In this document: positions 51,588-62,753 of the stretch, piece by piece
Layout of the letters: each line of letters opens with the position of its first letter
How positions within the stretch are numbered: the stretch's first letter is position 1
NCBI GenBank assembly: GCA_949987705.1
Contig: OX465282.1
Span: 66,151,922 to 66,215,921, forward strand
Reading direction: 5' to 3'
Source: Thereva unica
Lineage: Eukaryota; Arthropoda; Insecta; Diptera; Therevidae
DNA: 64,000 bases
The notes under the pieces: model-generated
The model's database searches: none
Seen by the model: only the letters and a program-made list of their open reading frames with translations
Told to the model about the DNA's origin: nothing
Made by a program: the position numbers and the translations under genes

Positions 51588-54500
51588 CATTGATTATATA
51601 CTAAGTAGATATGGACAAACGCGAGTCAAATTAACTTTAGGTTACGGCACCACGAGCTGGGGGCGCTAATATCGCAGGGTTTTATGCTCCGCTATATATG
51701 GTTAGTTTCCGAAATAAACTTTTTCTGGTTTATGTGAAAGCCCTTTGCGCATTTGAAAACAAAATCAGAAGCTACGGCTTTGGGTTTAGTGGCTGCGAAT
51801 CTAAAAACAGATTCCTATGCGCTTTTTCCTATTGTTTTGTTAGGGAAGGGCAAAGAGGATGAAAAAATGATGATGATTTCGTAGCTGATGGGTGAAATTT
51901 TACAATGAGGGAATGAAATGAATGGGCGAGATAATTTTAATGGGAAATTTGGCATCAAGGGTTTTTTATTATGTTGAAAAAATTGAAATGGGTTTTCAGG
52001 GATTATTCCATTTTTTTAAATGAGTTTTGAATGACAAATAGAATTAGTAATTTTTACGGATAATTGTACTACTATTGAGATATATAAATAATTTCTATTT
52101 ATGTGACATGGTGAACATTTTATACGTAGATGTCAATGAACCTTGCGTTTGATCTGTGAGGTGTTATAAGGTTTCAACAACACCGGCTGTTTGTTCTATT
52201 TATTAACGAAGGGGAGGTATATGTAGTGGGCCTGCAATAGGCCGAGTTTGCTGTCTTGGGAAAAAAGGTGCATGTAGGTAAAAGCGGTAAAAATTAGCGA
52301 GGGCTGCAAATACTACCGTGGCTTGAAGGGTCTCTAGAGGAGCAAAAGGGTGTTATCGCCAATGCACCTTCTTCGCTTTGCACCTTCTCCAGCCAAGGCA
52401 AGCTAGTTTTTGGGGCACCTGCAATACAGGTTCGCGCCACGCAACCGTCAAAAACAATTAAATATATAGTATTTTATTACAACAAAAACTAGGGATTTAT
52501 AACGAGTTAAAATAAATTGAGAGGACTATTAAACAAATTATTGTAATTACAACCAGACGCATTTTGATAAAGACTAATCCGAGGCTGAAGCTCTGTTAAT
52601 TTATTTTTTCCAAAGATGAAAGAATAATAATATTAATAATGTTACAATATTGCTACCTAAATATCTAGGTAGCCGGATGCTCCCGAGGTCATTGATGGTG
52701 GCTTGTGCCGTAAGGCTCGTGAACTTTTGGTTGGGGTCATGTGTCGTATGGGTTGTGGCCGTGGGAACATAACTTCTGCCCAGATATACGAGTTATGTTC
52801 AATACAATTCCATATAAGGCGGAATGTAGGACTTGTAGATTGTAGAGGGCCGCCTGCTGAAGGAGGAACTTGCATCTCTTCAGGAATCTGATAATTGATA
52901 AGCATTGCATTGATAAGCTTGTTTGGCGATTTGGAATATGTGATTACTCCATCGCAGATCTGGGACCTTATTTTCTATTGCAATATTGTTATTTTTTTCC
53001 GAAACTGCCGAAACCGTATTTTATATTATACAATATTGACATTTATTTTACGTGAAAATTTAACAATATTGGTAAATTTTTACTTGCAAGCTGCTTCGTC
53101 TTCTAATCGGATTTAACAATATTGTAATACGGAATGCCACTGAAGATTAAATTACGTCTAAAAGTACGAGTCCACCAAAGGCATTTTTTCTTGACGTGAT
53201 AATGACGTAAAAAGATGATGTTCCAAATGTGCATAGCTGCGATATGCACTTTCTTCGTGACGTCATTTTGCCGGCGAGCAAATGTTTGTTTGCTTTGGTG
53301 GATTTGTATATTAAGATGTTAAGAGATGAGTCAGCTATTAGATTCTTTTTACCACTGAGATAAAGGGAAGGATGGTACAATTTTTTCGAGGGATGAGAGT
53401 TCATACTCTATTAGACAAGGTATTGCCCGTTCTTGTCTTATATTGACGAAGGCGTACTACCTTAATTGAATGGCCCGTACTACCTTAATTGAATGGCCAG
53501 AAATAAAGCTCTCAAATCAGTTCTTTAGTACTGCGATGTGCGTTAATTTTACAGTTTTACAGAAAGCGTCGAATTTTCCACCTGTACAAAGGAATTTGCA
53601 CGCATAACTCTGCGCTCAAGTTTCTGCAAAAATGTATACAGTTTTAAAAAGAGGCGGCTTTTCTATCCACTCAATCAACTCAATAATTTTTAAAGCTACA
53701 ACTTTTAAGAAAATGACCAGCATTTAATAAAAAATTCACCTTTGAACCAAAAAAAATAGTAAAACTGAAAGAAAATATTGTAGATATGTATTAAAGAACT
53801 TGTTAAGAAACTGGCTGATGTGCATTTAGTGTTTAATGGTGGGAAAGAGGGTTTTGCCCGTCTTACTTTGATGTTTGAATGAAATGGCCGGCGGAGTCCT
53901 TGTGCGGACAATGTCGACGTAATGTTTTTGCGCACATTTCCAGCGGCTTTCCTTTGTTTCACAGATAAAACTCAATGGGAAATCTTATGAATAGCTAGCT
54001 GTAAGGCTCACATGTCCAGCTACCTAGTAAGATGAATATTGAATATCACGAAGGCCTTTAAATTAACGGTTAATTTATACATACTAAAAAAGCTGGTCGT
54101 CCCAAGCAAGAGCATGTGAGCCCTCATCATTCTTATAGCTACACAATATGTGTACATCTCTCTTCTTGAAGTTTGGCTCTCGTTGCAACCTGAACATCAA
54201 GAATTCCAACTTGTTTGCAACAACTGAGTTTTTGTGTCGACGGACCTGCCACTAATTATAGGTTTTCATGGCAGGCTTCCAGTTGAATAATGAATCCAGA
54301 CTGGTTTGTTCTTAATAATTTAAATTATTTTTATTTCCAATTGGATTATTTTCATAATTTTTAAAATTTGATACTATCAGAAGTAAGCAAAAGGGTAGTT
54401 TTATTGAAGCTACCATAATTAAACGAACGGGTGGTGGAGTGGGATATTCATATATATAAAATTCTTAGAATTTTAGATAATTATTTACTTTATCACCGCA

Positions 54501-55436
54501 CTCCCGCAGGAGGTAGGCTTTGTAAGGGGTTGACCAGAGCATGTTGCTTTTGGAATTAGCCGTTGGTCACCGGTTGGTTATTCAGGGTTAAAATTTTGTA
54601 AAAGTAATTTTTATAAAAAATAGCAGTTTAATTCTCCCACCAAAAACTCACCGCATTTTTGGAGTATTGCGCGAACTTTTGCGTCTGATAAAGTAAACAA
54701 TTACCCTTAATACAAACATTTTAAAAAATCTTTCAAAATCGGAACTCTTCTTTTTTCATTGACGACTACCACTCTTGAGAAGTATGAAGTAGGGTTTTAA
54801 ACGAAAGTTTTTTATTGTTTTCTATTATTGCACGCAAATATGTATACATATATTCACATTTTCAAATAGTTTGCTCAATTTGCTCTAAAAGCAATAATAA
54901 AATCAATACAAAAAAACTAGAATTTTGTTAAAAACAAACTTATTTAATTTTTCTCAAAATAAAAAAAACACGATGCTAAATTTCCCATTAAATCTCTCTT
55001 CCCATTCATTAATTTCTTCATTCATAAATTTCAGTCACCGGCCAAGAAATCATCGTAGTTTCAGCCCACCCACCCCCTTCCAAATCAAAACAAAAGGAAT
55101 GCCGCACAGGAATCTATTTTTAGATCCGAAACTTTTGTTTTTTCTTCCAACATGATGCGTCAAGGGCTTTGAAATGCTTTTTTAAATTCAGGCGCAAACC
55201 CGCTTTTTTATGTTTTACTAAAAAATAGCAAAATTAAAAAAATTGTCTATTTTATGATTATTATGCACTAATAAAAAATTAATATTATTAAACTAATGTT
55301 GTAAACCCATTCCCATTAATTTTAGAGGTTTACAACAGAAATTCGCAGCCCTAAAACTTAATTCAGTGTAACTAGCGCCATCTAACAAGACAACCTGAAA
55401 GATGTTTGTCCATATCTACTTACTCTATAATCAATG
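51588..55436. mobile_element. DNA transposon with 7-8 bp duplication, no transposase seen
   Basis: The ends are inverted copies over about 33 bp with two mismatches, starting CATTGATTATA and containing AAGTAGATATGGACAAAC. The flanks repeat (G)TGGTGTG, 7 or 8 bp depending on where the end is set; the empty site is preserved in the other LTR near 59187. An 8-bp duplication suggests a hAT- or P-type element. The 3.85-kb interior is AT-rich with only short frames. It includes a directly repeated CGTACTACCTTAATTGAATGG at about 53452 and 53477. Confidence 0.82.
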
Positions 55437-55587
55437 TGGTGTGTTCTTTTATTTCCTTAAGTTTCGACCAGCTTGAAGTTGTCTTCGCTTATCGCTCGTT
55501 AGTTTAGTACATAAATTCTTAGTTCAGACAACAACCGAAAATCGTTGATTCATCCTCTCGACAAACAGATGGCGCATAATCATCACA
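55437..55587 (-). repeat. gypsy D 3' LTR, right piece
   Basis: Equals the outer 151 bp of the 5' LTR with two visible substitutions. It is bordered on the right by a T run (an A tract on the element strand) that may serve as polypurine tract. Confidence 0.92.
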
Positions 55588-55970
55588 TTTTTTTTTTTTT
55601 ATGTGAAAGACTAGAGTCACAGGAAACGCCCTTTATACTGGTCGACAATCTATTTTCTTCATATAGAGTGCAATGTGGAACAGCAGCTCTAGTCGGGGAA
55701 GAAAGGAAATGTCACAACCTACCAGCGATATTTTGCAGTCCACCTACTCCCAACCAGGACTGGCGACTTTGTCATCGGGGCATCGAGAAACAACTCGCTG
55801 GAGTGTTATGCCTCCTGAAGCGAGTTGAATCTCATCAACCAACCGATGACACGCGCTTTGGTGAAGCGGGGAAGGGCTAAGGAAGGCTATGACAGAAGGA
55901 ATCAGGAATGTAAAGAGGGAAGAAGAAAAAAGGAAAGTTATGTAGGTGGGAAATTGGAAAAGGCGAAGGA
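55588..55970 (-). other. gypsy D 3' untranslated region
   Basis: Between the tRNA-like sequence and the 3' LTR. Purine-rich on the plus strand at 55860-55970. Frames here have no recognisable motif. Confidence 0.5.
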
Positions 55971-55973
55971 CCG

Positions 55974-56050
55974 TGGGGCTGGCCGGGATTCGAACCCGGG
56001 ACCTCTGGGATAGTAGCCAGACACCTTACTCCCTAGGCTACCGAGGCCCC
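55974..56050 (-). ncRNA. tRNA-like sequence in gypsy D 3' region
   Basis: On the minus strand about 77 nt resemble a tRNA. There is an acceptor-like GGGGC...GCCCC, an A-box (TAGCCTAGGGAG, 56029-56040), an anticodon-like stem TCTGG/CCAGA, and a perfect T arm CCGGG-TTCGAAT-CCCGG with B-box at 55986-55996. The anticodon loop seems one base too long and the inner acceptor pairs are poor, so a working tRNA is unlikely. It follows the integrase stop by a few bases and has the same orientation as the element. It could be a tRNA-derived insertion, or a pol III promoter or structure kept by the element. Confidence 0.65.
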
Positions 56051-56055
56051 CCTTC

Positions 56056-56877
56056 TTAGGACTGTTCGTCCCGAACAGTTGTCCATCCTGGATCCGGCTG
56101 ATGATATGGGCACAGCTTGTCTATGTGCACAATCTTCTTCTTTGCTTTGGGTCCTTGTTGAATCCTGTAGACCACATCGTTGATCCGTGTTAGGATTTTA
56201 TAGGGCCCCTCCCACTGGCGCTGAAGTTTCGGAGACTTGCCTTTTCGTCGTCGAGGGTTGAATAGCCAAACGAGATCACCTTCCTGGTATCCGCTACAGT
56301 TTGCTCGGAGGTCGTACCTTGGTTTCATCCTATCACTGGCCGTCTTAGGATTCTCCCTTCCGATTTTCTCAACTGAGGTCCCAACGTTGTATTGTCGCGT
56401 TTCTTCTTTCGCTCTGACTCGAGGGCCCTTACTTCCGGCACAAACTGCACATTTACGACACCAGTTCGTAACATCCTCCCGCATATGAAGCCAATAGAAT
56501 CGCTCCTTTACTTTTGTCAGAGTTTTGTTGACTCCCAAATGTCCTCCTGACGGGCTATTATGACACTCCTCGAGAATATCTGTTATTCCAGCACGAGGGA
56601 CCAGCACCTGCATTCGATGAGAGGTACCATCAGCTGTTTCCCATTTGCGCTTCAATACTCCTCCTTCGATATGCAATGAATCCCATTGGGCCCAATAGCT
56701 CTTCAGGATTTCACTTCTCTCTGCGATGTCTTTCCATTTAGGCTTCTCGTTGTGTTCTTTCCATGACAAAATTGCAGAAATGTCCGGGTCGTCGCGTTGC
56801 GCATCTCGAATTCCTTGGTCCTCATATTTTATGCTTGGCTCAGCAGTCGTCTTTCGACACTTTCCCTCAATACGCAA
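56056..56877 (-). pseudogene. gypsy D integrase with catalytic core deleted
   Basis: It begins with no ATG, overlapping the end of the protease frame. It shows the linker before integrase, the zinc region (H-N-S-P-S-G-G-H-L-G...C-R-K-C-A-V-C-A-G), then passes within about 35 residues to Y-Q-E-G-D-L-V-W-L-F-N and W-E-G-P-Y-K-I-L, the C-terminal G-P-Y/F-type module, ending H-I-D-K-L-C-P-Y. The whole D-D-E core of about 150 residues is missing, yet the frame is kept. RT and RNase H upstream are also gone. It cannot integrate DNA by itself. Confidence 0.85.
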
Positions 56878-58733
56878 CGATACTTAAAACCTGGTTCGCA
56901 TGGTCGCCGGGACAGTGGAGTATCCATTGGAATTCCCCGGTTGCGGTGTTTCATCATCAATTCTCCAAGGTCCAATAGTATTCCGTGTGTTGTCATAAAG
57001 TCCAAACCAAGAATACACTCGTCTACTATGTCAGCTACCAGGAACGAATGTGTAAACTTAATGTCGCCGAGTACCACGTCCATCATTGTTTCCCCATGTA
57101 ATTTCACTGGCTCTCCTGTTACAGTTTTCAGGATGTACTGGTCCGCGCTTTTCAGCCACTTTCTACCGACCAAATCAGCCCTGATGACAGATCTTGAAGC
57201 ACCTGTATCCACGGTAATTGTGTATTGTTCATCACCAACTTTCCCCTCGATGACAAGGCTGTTGTTGCCACGCTGCAGTTGGGTGATGTTGACGATGACA
57301 TCAGGGGTCTCCATTTTCCCCACTAACTCCCTCCGGTCGCCTTTCTGCCGTTGTCCACATTTTTCACAGCATGTTGAGCCACTCCTACTCCCTGGCGATT
57401 CCACTCTCCTTCGCTTTCGGCAACTCCTTTGTAAATGGCCCGGCTCGCCACAGTTCCAGCATCGTAGACGACGACGTACTGCCGAGGTGTTGACTCGATG
57501 GCAAATGTTCTCAGTCATATTGATTCCCCTGAGGTGGACCGTATTCCTTGTTGCTTGCTTCGCTGCCTGGTATGCCAGAGCATATGCCAGAACTTTTGCT
57601 GTAGTCTTCTTTCCAGCCAATCTGGCCGCTTGTTGTAGGTCCCGGTCGGTAAATGAGTTAAGAAGAGCCTCTCTTGCTATTTCATTGATGTAGTCTTGAC
57701 CAAAACTAGGATAAGGCAGATGCACTAGCCTCTCGATATCGGCGCATAGTTGTTGTAATGTTTCCCCTGGCTTTTGAAGTCTATTGCGAAGTTGAAGTCG
57801 ATAAACCTCTTGCATGTGCTGATCACCGTAACGCATTTCTAGCGCTTGAACTAAGAACCCGTAGCTGTTACGATGTTCTGCTGGTATTGACTGCAATATT
57901 TCTGCTGCTGTGCCCCTTAATGACAACGTTAAGGCCGTTGCTTTTTCCTCCTCAGTCCAGAAATTGCCTGCTGCTGTCGCTTCGAATTGAAGCTTATAAG
58001 TAGGCCATGGGCTTTGCCCGTCGAAAGTTGGAGGCTGTAGTTTCCTAACTCCGATGACTTCATGAGATGCCGTCGCTGGGTGGTGAATCTTTACTCTTTC
58101 CAGATCGGCTCTGACGGTTTCTAGTTCAATTTCGAGTTTTTCTAGATCATTCCTTACGTTTGCCTTGATGGAAGATTCGAGATTTTCCAGATCATTCCTT
58201 ACATTTTCTTTCATGTTATCTAGCTTGTTGTCGACAGAAAGGGAGAATGATTCGATTTTCTGCTCCAGCTGGTTCTTCTGCTCTTCCATAGACTCTTTGA
58301 GTTCTGCTAACGAGCGTTCATGAGCTACTGCTAACAGTTTCTGTTCATCTTTTAACGCCAACACTTCCGACTTGTTCTCTGTTGTCGAACGTTCTTGCGC
58401 TTCCTTCATCTCTGCTGAGGACCGTTCTTGCGCTTCTTTCATCTCTGCTGAAGACCGTTCTTGCGCTTCTTTCAACTCTGCTGATGACCGTTCTTACGCT
58501 TCTTTCATCACCATCAATGTCTTAAAAAGTTCTGCCATACTCACTGTCGATTCTTCTGGTTCCGCTTCTACCTCGTCTTCAAAAATGTAGGTTTCAGGAT
58601 CTTTTCACTCGTTCACCATAGCTTCTCGAAGCAGCGCGGTTAAGGAACTTTTAGCACCCACCGTTGACAACGAGCGTTTACTTAGTTCTCTTTTCAACTC
58701 CACAGTACGCAAATCAACTAATTTTCGACCCAT
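56829..58733 (-). pseudogene. gag: gypsy D Gag-protease with SAP-like N-terminus
   Basis: The natural ATG is at 58733. The first 42 codons look like a SAP-type DNA-binding motif (L-K-R-E-L-S-K-R-S-L...G-A-K-S-S-L). A TGA at 58605-58607 and a TAA near 58493 break it; from 58475 the frame is open. Next come four 11-residue repeats (M-K-E-A-Q-E-R-S-S-A-E), a long coiled coil, the Gag capsid core (P-P-T-F-D-G-Q-S-P-W...F-W-T), a knuckle (C-W-N-C-G-E-P-G-H), a second C-x2-C pair, and the protease active site (T-V-D-T-G-A-S-R-S). The protease ends normally (I-L-G-L-D-F), then the frame runs out at the RT deletion. Confidence 0.85.
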
Positions 58734-58829
58734 TTTATTATTATGTCTTTAGTTCGCACTCACAAAAATTAAATTCCGGTCACAATTATTTTAAAAACTC
58801 ACTTATTTCACTTATCTCTTAATTAATCC

Positions 58830-58845
58830 CACTTCTGACACCAAT
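58830..58845 (-). promoter_or_regulatory. gypsy D primer-binding site, tRNA-Leu type
   Basis: The minus strand beside the LTR reads TGGTGTCAGAAGTGGG, complementary to the 3' end of a leucine tRNA, as used by several Drosophila Ty3/gypsy elements. Confidence 0.85.
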
Positions 58846-59339
58846 TGTTACGTTTTTACGGCTTAACGGATTCGTAGGATTAATTAAGGAATACACTTTT
58901 TAATTATCCACACAAAATTTATTTATTACGAAACAAAACACAATTTAACAATAAACACAATTCTTACAGTTCACTATAATCACTTTCAAATTTACTATCT
59001 CGCACTATTAAATTCTATCTATCGCTTTATAGTTCACTTTCAAATCACTACTTTTCACTGTTCTTACTTTAAAACACTTTTATCGCCATTCAAATCAGAA
59101 CTCAACTCGATAGCGGCTGCCAGGCGCTTTTATATAGGCAGCTCCACCTCTGTCTACTTTCTGGAACCTTCGTTTTCTGGTTCCTTGTGGTGTGTTCTTT
59201 TATTTCCTTAAGTTTCGACCAGCTTGAAGTTGTCTTCGCTTATCGCTCGTTAGTTTAGTACAAAAATTCTTAGTTCAGACAACAACCGAAAATCGTTGAT
59301 TCATCCTCTCGACAAACAGATGGAGCATAATCATCACAG
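58846..59339 (-). repeat. gypsy D 5' LTR with TATA box
   Basis: 494 bp with TG...CA ends in element sense. The minus strand has TATATAAAAG at 59127-59136, and about 25 bp downstream GAGTTGAG, written GAGTTCAG in the 3' copy, close to an insect initiator. This is a good RNA polymerase II core promoter for the element. Confidence 0.9.
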
Positions 59340-59343
59340 TATG

Positions 59344-59449
59344 TATTAAATATTAGTTATTTAACTATTTGTTAAATATTAATATACCTAACCCAAAGTT
59401 TTAAACAAAAACTGTTCCCCATTGTGCTTAAATAACTGTGTGACGCAGC
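59344..59449. other. Spacer without recognisable gene
   Basis: AT-rich, nothing supported. Confidence 0.4.
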
Positions 59450-59835
59450 TCAATAGCCTTAACTATAATGATATTAAGACGTCGTAAAATTCCTCGTCAA
59501 ATTATATTAAGACTGGCTAATTTTCTGTAAAACAGTGAATCTTGCCTTAAGACGGTTTTGACATTTGGTAACAAGTAATCAAAATTCAAGTACCAAATAT
59601 TCCATTATTTAACATCTTTTCAACACAGAATTCCATTTCAAATAAGCTTTTTTTATATGTACTCTCACTAAAACTTTAAATTTCGTAAAATACATTAATA
59701 GCCCTAACTATAATGGCCTTAAGATACCTTAAGATTTTTTACGCTCCTATGAAATGTCATAATACCAACTATAATGGCCTTAAGCAATCTTTCGTTAACT
59801 TTTCCAATCTTTCGTCAAGTCTTTAATTACCGAGT

Positions 59836-60267
59836 TTCCATGGGAGTCGAGTTGAGTTGAGGTTGAGTTGAAATGACACTTCAACTCAACGACTCAACTC
59901 TATGCGTTTCCATGGCTGACTTTTCTGCCTGTGTACAGACAGCTGAATGTGTACTTGTATTAAGCAAGCAGCTGTTTTTAAATTTGACGTAATATTTTTG
60001 TTATTATAAAATAGTGATCATGGACCATAAAATTAATTTATTGTGTTCGTTGTATAACAGAAATGTTATAAACAGGCGCGACATTTTGACTTTTTTAACA
60101 TTTGACAATCCCGTTTGTAATTGTGTGCGTGAACTCTGTTCAATCTACCTATTTTCGTTGAGTTGAGCAGAGTTGAAAATCTTTAACGAAAACTCTTGAC
60201 TGCGACTGTTTCCATGGAGTTCAACTCGGGTTCAACTCTGGTTGAACTCTCATGGAAACTCAGTAAA
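59836..60267. mobile_element. MITE with GAGTTTCCATG ends
   Basis: Inverted ends read CCGAGTTTCCATGGGAG and, on the other strand, CTGAGTTTCCATGAGAG, next to TA on both sides. Subterminal GTTGAGTTGA-type repeats are plentiful near both ends. Non-coding. Confidence 0.72.
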
Positions 60268-60849
60268 TGTACGGTAACGAGCGTACAAATCTTAAGCAAT
60301 CATAAGAAAAGTGTAATTTTCTTTAGTGTTTCTAGTTGTAGAAAACGCTTTTTTCCAAAATGGATAATTAGGAATTATTAAATAATTTGGCGTTATTAGT
60401 GAAATTGGTAGAAGATGTGAAAAAAATAAAAAGAAAGCCTAGATCGTGTTGTGTAAGAAAAATAAATAGAGACAATAAAAAAACAGCTTTGAACTAATTC
60501 AATCAGTTCTTCATTAAAACTATTGTTAATTTCCATTTTTAAACTCTTTTCTTTACTTTCACTTCGGAGCATCAAATCTTGTAACGTTAATTTAACCGCC
60601 TTTTACTCAATGCAAATGGATGAAACTTTGCAGGCATACATATTCCCGATGACAATACACGAATATGACATTTTGTTACATTTTTTGTTGTTGATTTTGT
60701 TGTTGAGTAACAAAAAACGATTTTTAATAAAAAATGCTTGGAATTATTCGTTCTACTCAATGTAGAGTCTTAAAATTCACTTCCCTTCAATAAAAATTGG
60801 TAAAAATTAACAGACATGTGTATTTCCGACGAAAACACACGAAAATGAT

Positions 60850-61600
60850 AGTTCCAAATTAAAAATGGCGGCCAAAAAAATATGGTGGATTACATTTTTC
60901 TTTACAAGCCACTCGTTCGATATGGGTATCAAATGAAAGGTTATAACAAGTTGAATACAATTAGCGTCATCCTAAATTCAAAATGGCGGTAGGAAAATGG
61001 CGGCATAAAAGTGGCGGCCAACACAAAACAGAGGATCAATTTTTCTTTACAGCGCGCTCGGCATGGGTATCAAATGGAAGGGAGTGACAATTAGAATACT
61101 CCCTGGTAGCACAGATTTACGTTTACGTAAAATTTACGTAAATCTGCTTCCGCAATATATGGTAAATTTAACGTAAATTTTTTATTTTCAGTAATAGCAC
61201 AAATCCCACTTTGATTTAAACATTAAAACAAATGTCAAAGAATTATTTTTATTCTTCTTCTTCTTAACTATCGCTAACCATGCTCCCGAGCATGGTTAAA
61301 ATTTAACTACACCGGTGTAGTAAATTATTTACGTAAATAAAATTTACGTAAAATTTACGTAAATCTGCTTCCGCAATATGATTTACGTAAAATTTACGTA
61401 AAATTTGTGTACAGTGTGCTACCAGGGCTGTTGTCTGTGTCCCATCATTTCAATTCAAAATGGCGGCCAACACAAAATGGCGGTTTACCCCACTCTCGGT
61501 ATGGATATCAAATGAAAGTGTATTAAAGTGAGTAAGAAAGTAAACTGTATGACGTCGTTTTAAATCAAATATGGCGTTCACTAAAAAAATGGCGGAAGAC
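60850..61600 (+). repeat. Degenerate tandem repeat containing ATGGCGGCC
   Basis: Three to four diverged units carry AAAATGGCGGCCAA, then TTTTTCTTTACA, then a TCGGTATGGGTATCAAATG-like block, at intervals of roughly 120-170 bp once the MITE at 61101 is discounted. No reading frame runs across it. Confidence 0.7.
61101..61427. mobile_element. MITE with CCCTGGTAGCACA ends
   Basis: 327 bp with perfect 13-bp terminal inverted repeats. It is filled with repeats of TTTACGTAAA palindromes and a central GCATGGTTAAAATTTAACTA segment. It interrupts the ATGGCGG repeat. The target duplication is unclear. Confidence 0.78.
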
Positions 61601-61914
61601 ATAACATAGCTACCAATAGCAAATAAAAATATGATTTAAAAAGATGCAAAAAAATATGTTTCCAGTTTTTAGTTTTTATTGCTCCAGCCAGTATACGCGA
61701 GCACACTACCTTTCAAAATGTAAAAAAAACGTAGAGCGCTATTAGATTTTTGAGGGGTCATCAAATTGTGCATTTTTGGGCTCCACTTGAGAACTGTTGT
61801 AAAGAAACAAATACAAAACATGTAAAAAAGTTTCCTTATTTAACATGATAATCTAATTAAAAGTTTGGAAATTGTAATGTATTAATTAACGCTATTCGTT
61901 ACTAAAAAGTAAAA

Positions 61915-62411
61915 AATAAAAAAAAGAAAAAAATTTTTTTAAGAAACTCTTTTCTTTACCTTAATATATTGATCAGTTGTGAACACAAAATTAATATAAA
62001 TACTAAAAAAATCGACTAAAAGGTAAAAAATAAGAAGATTTTAAACAATATAAACTTTTAAATCAAAATGGAAAAAATCTCACACATTCCTTAAAGAAAA
62101 GCGTGGGGCGCCCATACCAACCTGAACTTAAAAAAACATGACTGCCGTGAGTACATTTTAACATTTCAGACAGCTACGAATTTTCACTAATTGAGCATTT
62201 TGTTTCATAAAAACGCACCCCACGCTTTTCTTTAAGGAATGTGTGAGATTTTTTCCATTTTGATTTAAAAGTTTATATTGTTTAAAATCTTCTTATTTTT
62301 TACCTTTTAGTCGATTTTTTTAGTATTTATATTAATTTTGTGTTCACAACTGATCAATATATTAAGGTAAAGAAAAGAGTTTCTTAAAAAAAATTTTTTC
62401 TTTTTTTTTTA
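61915..62411. repeat. Perfect long inverted repeat (foldback)
   Basis: Arms of at least 165 bp (left ending at 62108, right starting at 62214) are identical by eye over the stretch I compared, with a ~105-bp unpaired centre. Transcription from either side would give a long perfect hairpin RNA. No gene in the arms. Confidence 0.9.
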
Positions 62412-62753
62412 ATTTATTGGACGCTTTACCAGACTCGATTTGTTTACCTTTTACAAATGTCAAAACGTCTTAAGTCTATCATAGCTGAGCTTACGATTTG
62501 ACAGATAATTAACCAGTCTTAAGAGAATTTGACGAAGAATCTTATGATGTCTTAAGATCATTATAGTTAGGGCTAATTGCTAGAATAAATTTTTTGTAGT
62601 TTCCACAGTCCTGAGCGAAGCCTTAAGACTTAACGAAAGATATTGAAAGAGAACGAAAGGTCGCCTTAAGGCGATTAAAGTTTTTAGCTCTAGTCCCCAT
62701 AGAATCGTGCACTATCTTAAAGTCAAAGTTGTAATGTATGAAATTCTGTGTAA

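Larger units (their letters stand above)
51239..59339 (-). mobile_element. LTR retrotransposon 'gypsy D', internally deleted
   Basis: 5' LTR 58846-59339 and 3' LTR 51239-51587 plus 55437-55587 (split by a DNA transposon). GTAT flanks both ends (51235-51238, 59340-59343). The LTR copies differ at about three sites I can see. The primer site is tRNA-Leu type. Coding: gag-protease at 56829-58733, and an integrase with its catalytic core deleted at 56056-56877. RT and RNase H are absent. The internal part is about 3.26 kb, far short of a full Ty3/gypsy element, so it depends on proteins from a relative. Confidence 0.9.
59450..62576. mobile_element. Inverted-repeat element with nested MITEs
   Basis: The outer arms, about 59450-59590 and 62420-62576, share TAGCC(C/T)TAACTATAATGAT and CTTAAGAC-type blocks in inverted order, at moderate identity. 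Related TAACTATAATGGCCTTAAG motifs recur at 59700 and 59766. Inside lie a CATGGAAACTC-ended MITE, an ATGGCGG repeat, a CCCTGGTAGCACA MITE and a perfect palindrome. No transposase is visible. Confidence 0.6.

Noticed and set aside
55974..56050. Functional tRNA gene
   Set aside because: The anticodon loop appears too long and part of the acceptor stem does not pair; kept only as tRNA-like.
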